Under the pieces are notes generated by a model. It was given only the letters and a program-made list of their open reading frames with translations, was not told the origin of the DNA and searched no databases. Source: Bacillota bacterium (lineage in GTDB: Bacteria > Bacillota > SHA-98 > Ch115 > JABLXJ01). From it: a stretch of 46,520 bases of DNA. The DNA is taken from assembly GCA_013178125.1 (NCBI GenBank), contig JABLXJ010000020.1, positions 1 through 46,520 of the forward strand. Direction: 5' to 3'. Shown one piece after another: positions 16,376-25,859 of the stretch (positions are counted from its first letter, which is position 1; every line of letters starts with the position of its first letter). The translations under genes were made by a program, and so were the position numbers.

Positions 16376-17607
16376 CTACCCTCCAGAAAGTTAAATGCTT
16401 CCTCTAGACGGTCGACAGCTTTCATTATGGTTTCCCGCGTCCCGCCGAAAGGTAGCCGAATGTGATTTGAAGAGAAATGGCAAGAACCTGGGGTTGATAC
16501 TAGACCAAAACGTTCTAATAAGCTTTGACTCACCTCTTCACAACTCAGCGGTAATTGGGAGATATCGATGAACAGGAATGGACCGCCCTTGGGTGGAACA
16601 ACACTAATGGACTCAGTCCCTTCAATCACCCTTAAGAACATGTCTCGGTTGTATTGAAATTCCTCGGCCACTCCGGCTAGCCATTCTTGTGGCCCACTCA
16701 TGGCAGCCGCCGCCACCTTCTGCGCCACGAAGCTGCAATACAAGTTATTCCATTCTAAGGTCTTCACAAAACTCTCCGTTAGTAGTCGATCCGCGACCAC
16801 GTAACCAACTCGCCAACTTGGCAGAGCATAGCTTTTCGTAAAGCTTTTGACTAAGATTGTCCTTTCCTTTGCCCCCGGTACTTCCAGAAAGCTTGTATGA
16901 CGTTCTCCATCATAAACGAGTCTGTCATACGATTCATCGGATATGATCACCCTACCATATTTGCCAGCCAGTTCAGCGATTACTGTCAGATCTCTTTGGC
17001 TCGCTACATAACCAGTAGGGTTGACCGGGCTATTGATAAGAATAGCCTTGGTTCTTCCGGTAAGCCTCCTTTCCAGAAGCTCTATATTGAACCGGTAACC
17101 GTCTGCCTTTTGAAGAGGCACATGCACCGGATGACCGCCCGCCATTCTAATAATCCCGTCAAAGAAATACGACGGAGTATATAGCACCACCTCGTCGCCC
17201 GGATCTAAGATAGACTGCATCACCACATTAAGCGCGTGCATGGCACCATAAGTCACAAGCACTTCGCTTGCGGGATCTACCATAACCCCTGTTAACTTCA
17301 AAATATTCTTTGAGATAGCCTCACGTAGCTCTAAAAGGCCCCGGGATGGAGTGTTCTGTGAATGGATTACTGCTTCCTTCGCCACATCGACTACATGTTG
17401 AGGTAGTTGACGTACTGGATACGCCGTTAATGGTAATACGTCGACTCCTTCCCCACGCACCCGAGCAGCTTCCTCATCAGTAACCCTTGAACCCACACGG
17501 GGCAGACTCAACAACCTTTGAGATATAACTTGACTGATCTTACTAGAACACAACACTCTCACTTCCTCAAACTCAGTCTTACCAATATCTGGCTTTGCTA
17601 CCCACAT
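16363..17607 (-). CDS. PLP-dependent aminotransferase, class I/II
   Basis: 414 residues of fold-type I. NSPVNPTG (192-199), SDESYDRL (223-230), the PLP lysine Lys258 in SFTKSYALPSWR and Arg266 in the same motif are all in place, and the C-terminal R-x-x-F pattern (IRLPFGG) is present. The first 40 residues form an unusual extension. ATG 17607 behind AAGGT, four bases after the permease stop, so coupled to it. Likely deaminates an amino acid or amino sugar released by the pathway; specificity cannot be read. Confidence 0.87.
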   Translation of the reverse strand: MWVAKPDIGKTEFEEVRVLCSSKISQVISQRLLSLPRVGSRVTDEEAARVRGEGVDVLPLTAYPVRQLPQHVVDVAKEAVIHSQNTPSRGLLELREAISKNILKLTGVMVDPASEVLVTYGAMHALNVVMQSILDPGDEVVLYTPSYFFDGIIRMAGGHPVHVPLQKADGYRFNIELLERRLTGRTKAILINSPVNPTGYVASQRDLTVIAELAGKYGRVIISDESYDRLVYDGERHTSFLEVPGAKERTILVKSFTKSYALPSWRVGYVVADRLLTESFVKTLEWNNLYCSFVAQKVAAAAMSGPQEWLAGVAEEFQYNRDMFLRVIEGTESISVVPPKGGPFLFIDISQLPLSCEEVSQSLLERFGLVSTPGSCHFSSNHIRLPFGGTRETIMKAVDRLEEAFNFLEGRCSK

Positions 17608-17611
17608 AGCA

Positions 17612-18580
17612 TTACCTTTCGTAGGTGATCTTGGGGTTTATCACGGAGTAGGAAATATCGACCAGAAGATTTACAAATACGTATGTCGCCGCTATGATGA
17701 TAGTTCCACCTTCAATGAGGGGGTAGTCCCTCTTGAGTACGGCCCCAACCATCATACTACCCAGCCCAGGCCAGGCAAAGACCGCCTCGACTAGTACGCC
17801 ATTGGATAATAAGCTACCGAACATAATTCCGGTATTCGTTACCAGGGGAATCAAGGCGTTACGAAACGCATGCCTGAACATCACCGCTGCATCCGATAGT
17901 CCCTTCGCATAGGCGGTACGTATATAATCCTCTCGAATTACCTCCAAGACAGAGGTCCGAACTATAGTTGCTGTGGCCCCGGCAGAGGCAGCTCCCATAG
18001 TTACTGCCGGAAGCACTAGATGACGAAGAAGATCCCATATCCCGCCACCAGTTATTGAGACCATCCCTACCGGCGGAAATATGGGGATCTTGACGGCAAA
18101 TAAGATCATCAGAAAAAGCCCCAGGGAAAATGGTGGGACGGTCAAAAAGAACAGCGGCCCCAACCCCAGAAATCTATCTAGGAAAACATTACCCCTCTTA
18201 GTAGTCACAAAGGCACTCAGAGTACCAACAATTGCCCCGGAGACCACCGCCACCAGCATCGCGGAGAAAGCGAGAATCAAAGTCGCCTTAAAACGGGAGA
18301 TAAGAATGCTAAGAACGGGTCTACCATCAAGGATTGATTGTCCCATATCTCCCTGGATGAGCCGCAAAAGCCATCGGAAATATTGAATATATATCGGTTG
18401 ATCCAGGCCATACCGCTGCCGATATTCTGCTACTACTTCTGGGTTTGCTACCTGAGCCGAACCAAGCATTGTCGAAATGGGATCTCCTGGTATCACGCGC
18501 GCCAGAAAAAAGACTAAAACGGTAGCACCAAGTAAAACCAGAGACATGATCACCAAGCGTTTAAGCAAATACCCCTTCAT
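17612..18580 (-). CDS. ABC transporter permease, DppB/OppB type
   Basis: 322 residues with six membrane segments. The N-terminal helix (residues 8-28) is followed by the periplasmic loop DPISTMLGSA; the EAA coupling motif is seen as VIREDYIRTAYAKGLSD with downstream RNALIPLVT. It pairs with the DppC-type permease 22761-23645, although four genes lie between the two in the operon. It is preceded by a 14-bp perfect hairpin that separates it from the binding-protein gene. Confidence 0.9.
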   Translation of the reverse strand: MKGYLLKRLVIMSLVLLGATVLVFFLARVIPGDPISTMLGSAQVANPEVVAEYRQRYGLDQPIYIQYFRWLLRLIQGDMGQSILDGRPVLSILISRFKATLILAFSAMLVAVVSGAIVGTLSAFVTTKRGNVFLDRFLGLGPLFFLTVPPFSLGLFLMILFAVKIPIFPPVGMVSITGGGIWDLLRHLVLPAVTMGAASAGATATIVRTSVLEVIREDYIRTAYAKGLSDAAVMFRHAFRNALIPLVTNTGIMFGSLLSNGVLVEAVFAWPGLGSMMVGAVLKRDYPLIEGGTIIIAATYVFVNLLVDISYSVINPKITYER

Positions 18581-18788
18581 AGAAAGATCCCCCTATAGGC
18601 AGATACACTACGTAGCGCTGAGGCTATCCCTTTACAGGAAGGCCGACAAAGGACAGGATATCGATTATATCTCAAATCAAAATGCACGATCCCTCGCCCG
18701 CGACCGTGGGCCTCATAGTCTGGGGGATATGGCCCCCCACACCACTAGTAGTTTTGCCATAAGTACCAATACCTCAAGACTGGCACCA

Positions 18789-18819
18789 GGGCAGGCCTGG
18801 GTGGCACCCAGGCCTGCCC
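18789..18819. promoter_or_regulatory. perfect 14-bp hairpin between binding-protein and permease genes
   Basis: GGGCAGGCCTGGGT and its exact complement around a 3-base loop, 20 bases after the stop of the binding-protein gene. No T run. Such intercistronic hairpins commonly protect the 3' end of binding-protein mRNA so that more of it is made than of the permease. Confidence 0.65.
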
Positions 18820-18837
18820 ACCATCCTCTCTTTTAGC

Positions 18838-20430
18838 TTACTTCTTTCTAACCTGTGTAAGATCAACAGTGACGTTACCACGTACCCTTATTCCTTCAAT
18901 ATTATCTCGATATGCCAGAGGGAGGGTTACCACTGAATGGTATAGTATGGGTACTTGCTCTGCAACTATCCTTTGGATCTCCTTAAACATCTCTGCTCGC
19001 TTATCCAGATCCATCTCGCTAACCGCTTTCTTCCACAGCTCCTCAACCCGTGGATCAGTATAGAAAGAGATGTTAAATCCATTGGGTGGAATCGCTACGG
19101 AAGTGAATCGATCGAAGAAGAAGGAGGGATCGGGCAAGAAAGCGATCATACCGAAGACCACGACATCAGCTGTTTCAGGGTTGAAGACCCCCACCTTGGG
19201 ATCGAAAAACACTCCCGGGTCTATGCGGACGATCTTTACATTGATCCCGACATCACGCATGTTGCTTTGGAAGAGCTCAGGAATAGCCGCCTCCGGACCA
19301 TAGAGAGCTCCCGCCTGCACTAACCGGATCTCCAGGGCTTTGCCTTTCTTTTCCCGTATCGTCCTTCCCTTCGGGAGAGTCCAACCGGCCTCTTCCAAAA
19401 GCTTCCTCGCCTTATCTGGATTATACGTATATTGCTTTACATTCGGTTCAAAGCCATACGCCCCCTTGAACCATGGATAGTAGCAAGCTAGAGAAGTACC
19501 CTTGTTGATCTCTTCGAGAGCCTTGCGGTCAAAAGCATATGAAAGGGCTTGCCTGACTCTGACATCGTCTAGCGGTGGACGGGTAACATTAATGGCCAAA
19601 TAACCCAGCCATCTCAGAGGAAATATATCCACCTTAATTCCCGGTGTCGCCCGTAGGATGGGAATCTGGTCTGCCGGCGGCCGGGTGATTACATCCACGT
19701 TCCCCGCCAGCAAGTCAGCAACCTTTGATTGATCATCCGGGTTGATCTTAAACACTAGCCTCTTAATAGAAGGCTTAGGCCCCCAATAATCCTCAAAACG
19801 CTCAAGAACGATCTTTACGTCCTTGTCGAACTCAACCAGTTTATATGGACCCGTTCCAACAGCGTGGTTGGTGTAATCCTTACCCCACTTCTTGATAGCC
19901 GTCGGACTCTGAATGTAGGTGGGTTCCATAGTCATACGCCAGAGAAGGATTGGGTCGGGTCTAGTGGCAGTAACCTTTACCGTGTATTCGTCGATTTTTT
20001 CTACCTTTTCAATAGGAACGTACGAGGCGTAGGTGAAAGTTCCAGTATTGTGATACGGATGGTTCTTATCATAGATCCGCATGATCGAGAACACAACTGC
20101 GTCAGCGTTGAACGGGGTTCCATCATGGAACTTGACACCCTTGCGAAGCTTGAAGGTAATTGACTTACCATCAGGCGATACCTGCCAGCTCACAGCGAGT
20201 TTCGGAACTACGATATTCTTTTCCTCATCAAATTCTACTAAAGTTTCACTAATATGGAAAGCAGCTTTTTTCCCTGTGCTTTCCATAGTTTGGGATGCAT
20301 CCATCCCACCCACTATGACCCGGTCGAGGTTAAATATAAGGGTATCCTTATCCGAGGCAGCGAAGACATTTGCTATCAACATTGCCATGGCAAGCAGCAG
20401 GATGACTATTCCCATCGCCCATCTTTTCAT
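18838..20430 (-). CDS. ABC transporter substrate-binding protein, family 5 (peptide/nickel type)
   Basis: 530 residues from ATG 20430, which follows AAAGGAG and opens a clear signal peptide (MKRWAMGIVILLLAMAML then a VFAAS cleavage region). A longer frame from 20538 has no signal at its start and is rejected. There is no lipobox Cys, so anchoring is not evident. The SBP_bac_5 fold is clear: VSPDGKSITFKLRKGVKFHD (about 65-85), WLGYLAINVTRPPLDDVRVR and RQALSYAFDR. Binds oligopeptides or similar solutes outside the membrane. Confidence 0.9.
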   Translation of the reverse strand: MKRWAMGIVILLLAMAMLIANVFAASDKDTLIFNLDRVIVGGMDASQTMESTGKKAAFHISETLVEFDEEKNIVVPKLAVSWQVSPDGKSITFKLRKGVKFHDGTPFNADAVVFSIMRIYDKNHPYHNTGTFTYASYVPIEKVEKIDEYTVKVTATRPDPILLWRMTMEPTYIQSPTAIKKWGKDYTNHAVGTGPYKLVEFDKDVKIVLERFEDYWGPKPSIKRLVFKINPDDQSKVADLLAGNVDVITRPPADQIPILRATPGIKVDIFPLRWLGYLAINVTRPPLDDVRVRQALSYAFDRKALEEINKGTSLACYYPWFKGAYGFEPNVKQYTYNPDKARKLLEEAGWTLPKGRTIREKKGKALEIRLVQAGALYGPEAAIPELFQSNMRDVGINVKIVRIDPGVFFDPKVGVFNPETADVVVFGMIAFLPDPSFFFDRFTSVAIPPNGFNISFYTDPRVEELWKKAVSEMDLDKRAEMFKEIQRIVAEQVPILYHSVVTLPLAYRDNIEGIRVRGNVTVDLTQVRKK

Positions 20431-20708
20431 TTTAATCTCTCCTTTACATATCGTTCGTTTAGTAGTCAAGAAACACACACGAGCCTGCCGACATCTTTCG
20501 GCCATCTCCACTTCACCGGGGCGAGGCCACTCCATCATAGCGCATCACTGGGCACCTTTACAATCCCTACGCTCACTTAACGGTCATGTCTCGACAATTC
20601 CTTAGACTACATCTCGTACATCTTAAATTCCTCTCTTCTCTCTCACCCCCCTCCCACTTCCCCTCCGGGCGGACCACACAACAGCTAACGCGAAAGGTAC
20701 TACAGAAA

Positions 20709-21701
20709 CTAGTATCCCGTTATCCTATGACAGGCAACCCAATGTCCTGTATCAACCTCCTCTAATTGTGGTGGATTCCCCGTACAGAGGTCCCTGAGGG
20801 CAACAGGGCATCGGGCATGAAACGGGCACCCTCTAGGCAAATTCATGGGACTTGGGACATCTCCCTCAAGTACGATTCGCTGTCTGGTCGCCTCAATCTT
20901 TGGGTTAGGGACCGGAACGGAGGAAAGCAAAGCTTTCGTGTAAGGGTGCAAAGGATTGGCGTAGAGTTCATCCCTTCCAGCCAACTCTACCAAACACCCC
21001 AGGTACATAACAGCTACTCTATGCGATATGTACCTCACTATAGAAAGGTCATGCGAGATGAACAACATACTCAGCTGGTAATCACGCTGCATCCTTTTAA
21101 GTAAATTAATCAATTGCGCCTGAATTGATACATCCAAGGCCGATAACGGTTCATCCGCTACTAGTAATTGAGGTTTAAGGGACAGGGCGCGGGCGATAGC
21201 TACACGCTGTAGCTGCCCACCAGACAGCTGAGGAGGGTATCGAGAGCTCATCTCTCCTGAAAGCCCGACCTGCTCAAGAAGCTGAACCACTTGACGGCGT
21301 ATTTCAGATCCAGATGTGATCTTGTGAACTCGTAACGGTGTAGCCAGAATGGTCTCAATAGACTTGCGAGGGTTTAGCGAACCGTAAGGATCCTGAAATA
21401 CCATTTGAATTTCTCGGCAAAGTTGTTGGGAATAAGAGCCCTCCGCTTTAAAGATATCTCTTCCCTTATACAATATCTGACCCTGTGTAGGTGCTATCAA
21501 TCTACACACTAATCTACCGAGCGTCGTCTTGCCACAGCCACTCTCTCCAACAAGGCCGAGAGTCTCATTTGGAAAAATCTCGAGAGATATGTTATTCACC
21601 GCTTTGACCTGAGCTCTCTTGGCGACTCCTAGGCGTTTAATCGTGAATATCTTCGAAACTTGCCTTATTTGGAGAAGTGACATCGCCTTTTCTTGTATCA
21701 T
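20709..21701 (-). CDS. oligopeptide ABC transporter ATP-binding protein, OppF/DppF type
   Basis: 330 residues. Walker A GESGCGKT, Q-loop MVFQDPYGSLNPR, signature LSGGQLQRV, Walker B LLVADEP and the H-loop SHD are intact. The C-terminal oligo/dipeptide domain ends with GCPFHARCP and further cysteines, a feature of this family that can hold an iron-sulphur cluster. ATG 21701 follows GGGAGGT nine bases upstream. Pairs with the OppD-type ATPase upstream. Confidence 0.92.
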   Translation of the reverse strand: MIQEKAMSLLQIRQVSKIFTIKRLGVAKRAQVKAVNNISLEIFPNETLGLVGESGCGKTTLGRLVCRLIAPTQGQILYKGRDIFKAEGSYSQQLCREIQMVFQDPYGSLNPRKSIETILATPLRVHKITSGSEIRRQVVQLLEQVGLSGEMSSRYPPQLSGGQLQRVAIARALSLKPQLLVADEPLSALDVSIQAQLINLLKRMQRDYQLSMLFISHDLSIVRYISHRVAVMYLGCLVELAGRDELYANPLHPYTKALLSSVPVPNPKIEATRQRIVLEGDVPSPMNLPRGCPFHARCPVALRDLCTGNPPQLEEVDTGHWVACHRITGY

Positions 21702-21770
21702 TCGAATGCAACCTCCCGAACAAATGCCATGCCTGCCAGTAGACGCGGTAAAAACACAAATCTTATTATA

Positions 21771-22745
21771 TTATTCTGCCCACCGCCAGCAGGCAGAAAG
21801 GTTTCCAGGTATATCTGTGCTCATTAGGGGAGGGGCCTCTTTCGTGCATTTCGTCTCAGCGAGACTACACCGTGACGAATATGGGCATCCCCTTGGCGGA
21901 TTGATCAAGTCAGGTGGCTGGCCTTCTATGGTATTTAGTACATCTTTTACTTCACCGACTAAGGATGGGATACACGAAAGTAACCCTTGTGTGTACGGGT
22001 GCCGGGGATGATCATACAAGTATGAAGCCGGTCCCCATTCCACTATGTGTCCTGCGTACATAACAAGAACATGGTCGGCTAGGCTTGCAATAGTAGCGAG
22101 GTCATGACTGACCCATATAACTGTCATACCAAGCGCTTCTTTTAGGCCCTTAACTAGTTCGACGATCTGAGCCTGTATGGTAACATCAAGGGCAGTGGTT
22201 GGCTCATCCGCGAGAAGGACCCTGGGCTCACAGGACAAAGCCATAGCAATCATGATTCTCTGGCACATCCCTCCGCTGAATTCATGAGGAAATTGTCGTA
22301 AACGTTGAGCGGGCTCAGGGATCCTCACCCGTTCTAACATCTCAATGGCGCGGCTCCGCGCCTCAACATATGAACAATGCCTATGAACCATAATAGCTTC
22401 TGTCATCTGTTTCCCAATGGTAAGTACAGGATTAAGCGACGACATGGGGTTTTGGAAAATCATAGCGATTTCTTGACCGCGAATCTTCCTCATCATAGGC
22501 TTTTCAAGTCGACACAAGTCGGTGTCCTTATACAGAACTTTTCCTTCAACGATTCGTGCCGTGGGGGGTAGGAGATTCATAATTGAAAGCGCTGTCATAG
22601 TTTTACCACATCCCGATTCTCCTACCACCCCAAGACTCTCTCCCTCATTGACGGTGAAGCTTATACCATCGACGGCTTTTACGATCCCGCGCTTTGTGAA
22701 AAGATACGTCCTGAGCGTTTTAACCTCGAGAACTGGTATACTCAT
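21771..22745 (-). CDS. oligopeptide ABC transporter ATP-binding protein, OppD/DppD type
   Basis: 324 residues from ATG 22745; a GTG at 22760, directly after the permease stop, would add five residues, but GAGGG sits better for the ATG. Walker A GESGCGKT, Q-loop MIFQNPMSSLNP, signature FSGGMCQRI, Walker B VLLADEP and SHD are present. C-terminal GCPYSSRCSLAETKC is the OppD cysteine cluster. Energises import together with OppF and the two permeases. Confidence 0.92.
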   Translation of the reverse strand: MSIPVLEVKTLRTYLFTKRGIVKAVDGISFTVNEGESLGVVGESGCGKTMTALSIMNLLPPTARIVEGKVLYKDTDLCRLEKPMMRKIRGQEIAMIFQNPMSSLNPVLTIGKQMTEAIMVHRHCSYVEARSRAIEMLERVRIPEPAQRLRQFPHEFSGGMCQRIMIAMALSCEPRVLLADEPTTALDVTIQAQIVELVKGLKEALGMTVIWVSHDLATIASLADHVLVMYAGHIVEWGPASYLYDHPRHPYTQGLLSCIPSLVGEVKDVLNTIEGQPPDLINPPRGCPYSSRCSLAETKCTKEAPPLMSTDIPGNLSACWRWAE

Positions 22746-22760
22746 ATCGAACACCCTCAC

Positions 22761-23645
22761 TTACTCATCCCGGGCCTTTGGGTTGAAAATGACCCGGACC
22801 GCATCGCCGATAATAGCAAAGCAAAGAGTAACGATAAGAAGTACAGCACTTGGGACCAGGGTAACATGGGGAGCGATCATGATGAAGTTCTTACCGTCGG
22901 AGACCATTGTTCCCCAGTCAGCCTGCGGGGGTTGTACACCTAACCCTAAAAAGCTCAGACCTGCTGTTGCGGAAATCATCAGAGGAATATCCATACTCAT
23001 GGCCGTCATAGCTATTGCCATTACATTAGGCAAGATTTCGGAAAAGATTATCCTAAGATCACCGTATCCGAGCACTCTAGCGGCATCTATAAACGATGCC
23101 TCCTTAATAGACAATGTCTCTCCTCTGATGAGTCGGATCCTAGCAGGAACTGTCGCCACAATAACCGCAATCATCGCATTCTGTAGCGATGGCCCAAGAG
23201 CGGCGACCAGGGCTATGGCCAGTAGCATGAAGGGGAAGGATAGCATAATATCAACCACTGCCATAACTATCCGATCAAACCAGCCACCCCAATATCCAGA
23301 GAGCAAACCTAGTAATACCCCAAAGGACATGGCAATAAAGGCGGGAACTACACCGGCCAAAAGGGACGTCCGGCCAGCCCAAATAACCCGGCTCAAGATA
23401 TCTCTTCCATAACTATCTGTTCCAAGAGGGAAACCCGGCGTTCCGATGGGTTTGAGCCGGCTCCTAATCTCCATCTGGTACGGATCTTTCGGTGCCACCC
23501 AGAGAGCAAATATAGCTGACATAGCGATCAAAAGAAGGATTAAGCATGCAACGGTTACAAGGGGTTTCTCTCTAAAATAAGAGAGTATTTTCCTATAAGA
23601 GTCAATTCCACAGGTACCTTTAGCTCGAGTTAATTCAATGCTCAT
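22761..23645 (-). CDS. ABC transporter permease, DppC/OppC type
   Basis: 294 residues. The N-terminal segment ahead of membrane helix 1 (about 32-52) is followed by the DPYQMEIRSRLKPIGTPG loop and GTDSYGRDILSRV typical of OppC proteins. EAA motif ASFIDAARVLGYGDLRI. Five further membrane helices. ATG 23645 behind GGGTGG. The stop is immediately followed by the OppD-type gene. Confidence 0.92.
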   Translation of the reverse strand: MSIELTRAKGTCGIDSYRKILSYFREKPLVTVACLILLLIAMSAIFALWVAPKDPYQMEIRSRLKPIGTPGFPLGTDSYGRDILSRVIWAGRTSLLAGVVPAFIAMSFGVLLGLLSGYWGGWFDRIVMAVVDIMLSFPFMLLAIALVAALGPSLQNAMIAVIVATVPARIRLIRGETLSIKEASFIDAARVLGYGDLRIIFSEILPNVMAIAMTAMSMDIPLMISATAGLSFLGLGVQPPQADWGTMVSDGKNFIMIAPHVTLVPSAVLLIVTLCFAIIGDAVRVIFNPKARDE

Positions 23646-23661
23646 GAAATTACCACCCTAA

Positions 23662-24657
23662 TCAGGTCATTTTTTTGAGAAAGCGTAAAGCATTTTCTCC
23701 CAGGATCAATTCTTTCTGTCGATCGGTAAGGAAATATGCGAAATAACGGATCATGTTTACGGTTTGTTTGTAAGTGCAAATCCCCTCGTTATAAGGCCAA
23801 TCCGTACCAAAGATCACCTTTTCCGCCCCTGCCCCTTTAACTAGGTACTCAAGAAGCTTTAGCGCGAGCGTAAACGGATATTCGTGATCCAGTACTAACG
23901 GATCGAAACCGATTCGGTTACCCGGATTCATATCTGGCAGGAACGTCAGGGCAGCGGTATCGACGTAAACATTGTCAAATCGCCGGAGGGTATCTATCAT
24001 TGGGTCTAGCCTATGGTATTCATATACTTGGGCATACCCGGTCCGATCAGTCCAAATGCAAGTACCGAAGTGCGCAAGCTGGAAATTAACTTCCGGAAAA
24101 GCCTGTAAAACTCGACAAAACCGCTTTATATACTGATCAAAATCTCTCACATCTTCACTTAGACGTAGGGAACCACCCACGAGGCACCAATAGCTAAAAT
24201 CAATGATTACTGGAACATTCTTCTGTCGACAAAGTTCATAGAGCTCCATTAGACAGGGGTCGTCAGGGAAAACCCTCATAATACTCGGCATCAGCTTTAG
24301 ACCGGTGGCCCCAGCTTCGAGGTCCTCTTTCGCCCGTTCAAGCAAACCGCCATTTTCCGCGCGACTTACGGTTGAAAACCAGATGAACCTATCCGGGTAA
24401 TTCCGCAAGGCTTTGAGAGAGTATTCTTTATTTATGAACGATGCCGCCTTTTCAACGGATTCATTCTTAGCCTCTAGAATTGGAGCGATATCTTGAGCAT
24501 CATAACTAATCAAGAACACCTTGTCTACGCCAGCCAAATCCATTTCAGCCACTAATAAGTCTCCGGAGAACTCATGGCAATGAAAGATGGACGGCGGCTT
24601 CGGTCTTTCTTCTTCACTTATCGGCCCAAATACATGCGTATGTGCATCAATTATCAT
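23662..24657 (-). CDS. amidohydrolase family protein (PF04909 type)
   Basis: 331 residues from ATG 24657, nine bases after GGAGGAG; an ATG at 24666 is too close to that site. The metal-dependent TIM barrel is shown by HTH near the start (residues 6-8), a GLKLMPS lysine segment, LAHFG and FGTDWPYNEG near the end. Family members act as decarboxylases, lactonases or amide hydrolases. It is the first gene of the long operon, 16 bases before the permease, so its substrate is probably the imported compound or a close derivative. Confidence 0.85.
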   Translation of the reverse strand: MIIDAHTHVFGPISEEERPKPPSIFHCHEFSGDLLVAEMDLAGVDKVFLISYDAQDIAPILEAKNESVEKAASFINKEYSLKALRNYPDRFIWFSTVSRAENGGLLERAKEDLEAGATGLKLMPSIMRVFPDDPCLMELYELCRQKNVPVIIDFSYWCLVGGSLRLSEDVRDFDQYIKRFCRVLQAFPEVNFQLAHFGTCIWTDRTGYAQVYEYHRLDPMIDTLRRFDNVYVDTAALTFLPDMNPGNRIGFDPLVLDHEYPFTLALKLLEYLVKGAGAEKVIFGTDWPYNEGICTYKQTVNMIRYFAYFLTDRQKELILGENALRFLKKMT

Positions 24658-24778
24658 CAGACCCATCTCCTCCCGGTCAAAAATTACATTCGGAATTATA
24701 TATCTTTACCTAGCTCTGATAATATCTACCCACCACAGCAGGTCTGCAACCCTTGCTTCCCCTCACTTAGAAGAACTC

Positions 24779-24814
24779 TGTATACATCTACTTTTGTATG
24801 ATTGTATACCGTAT
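24779..24814 (-). promoter_or_regulatory. candidate GntR operator cluster ahead of the long operon
   Basis: TGTATACA (24779-24786, a perfect palindrome) and GTATAC (24804-24809), with extra GTAT elements at 24796 and 24811, lie about 120 bases before the amidohydrolase start. FadR-subfamily regulators favour GTATAC-centred palindromes. The element TATACA inside the second site, read on the minus strand, could serve as a -10 box. Binding by the operon's own regulator is inferred. Confidence 0.5.
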
Positions 24815-24885
24815 GTTTGTTTCGGATAATTCGACATCCCTTAGAATATTCCTTCTCACTCCTCATAGAAATCCTTAAATTTTTT

Positions 24886-25099
24886 CTTACCACGCATAAC
24901 TCCAAGGACGGGTTTGTCAGTGTTAAGCCGCTACCTGACCGCACCAATACCTGTCCTATTCGCCGTTATACCACAGGGTAGTAAGTACACAGAAGGCATT
25001 AGCACCATCTTTTAATCAACTCATCCTTGTTAACTTCTGCTGCCCTATCACCAAAAGGTCTATGTCACGGTCGTATTCCTGCTCCCGATACTCAAAATT
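24886..25099 (-). mobile_element. relic of a transposon right end (UPF0236/ISLre2-like), copy 2
   Basis: Inverted counterpart of 7386-7600. The minus frame reads FEYREQEYDRDIDLLVIGQQ then KLTRMS before a stop; upstream coding sequence continues in degenerate form to about 25231. The two copies differ at scattered positions and small indels, so they are old. Confidence 0.6.
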
Positions 25100-25233
25100 A
25101 TCGTAGCGCGCATAAGGTGCGGGATGAGACAGAGGAATAAGTGAAGTTGATCTGCTCCAACATTTGGCATAATACAGTGTAGCTGGTCCTGTGCTACCAT
25201 CAATGTATCTACAGCATAGATGGAGGCGCAAAC

Positions 25234-25859
25234 ATGACCAGCTACGAAGTAATTATACGCCCAAAGAGACCGGAAATAAAGTCCCAGGATGAAATCAGAT
25301 TTACTATCGAAGCGCCATCGTTACCAGACGGAAATGAGAGCGATCTTGTAGATGCATTGGAGAACGCGGCCATGGAAATCGGCGTTCAAATAGAGCGCGG
25401 CTTATTCACTAACCATCTAAAACGTATCGAGATGAAGCTATGTAATAGCTTAACCCATCTGGATGATAACTGCGAGGTAGTTCGTAATGGATATCGTAAG
25501 CTTAAGATAAGCGCCAGGTTTGGCATTATTGACATAGAACGTCAGGTCGCCTTCTGCAAGACTTGCGGGAAGGACTTTATCCCCATAAACAGTGTCCTTC
25601 CCGAGCATAACGGGATGGTCATAACCAAGGGGTTACAGGAGTTGGCCTGTTTTCTTTCCATGTTTTCATCCTACAGGATTGCACAGCGGCTTTTGGGAGG
25701 TTCTGCCATGATCCCGATGTTCTATGTTCGCGCGAGATAGAGGATTTAGTAGGGCATCATGGAGCGATGATACGAAAGCGAGAACTTGAGGAATCTAGGG
25801 CTATCGAGGAAAGCAATGATACAGACGTGGTGGTTTCACGGTTGAAGGAATCAAATTAG
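25234..25859 (+). pseudogene. broken transposase gene, N-terminal part
   Basis: ATG 25234 behind GGAGG opens 168 residues. RNGYRKLKISARFGIIDIER, then CKTCGKDFIP and ITKGLQELACFLSMFSSYRI are typical of the N-terminal zinc-ribbon and following helices of ISKra4/UPF0236-like transposases. The frame stops at 25738; another frame carries on with FCHDPDVLCSREIEDLVGHH to a stop at 25857, so a frameshift lies near 25700. No catalytic domain follows. Dead relic, divergent from transposon copy 2. Confidence 0.6.

Noticed and set aside
20081-20605. Plus-strand frame of 174 codons
   Set aside because: Antisense to the start of the binding-protein gene; Ser- and Thr-rich, no ribosome site.
22522-23412. 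Plus-strand open frame of 296 codons
   Set aside because: It lies wholly antisense to the DppC-type permease and the start of the OppD-type gene, has low-complexity Ser/Thr/Ile composition and no ribosome site; it is a shadow.
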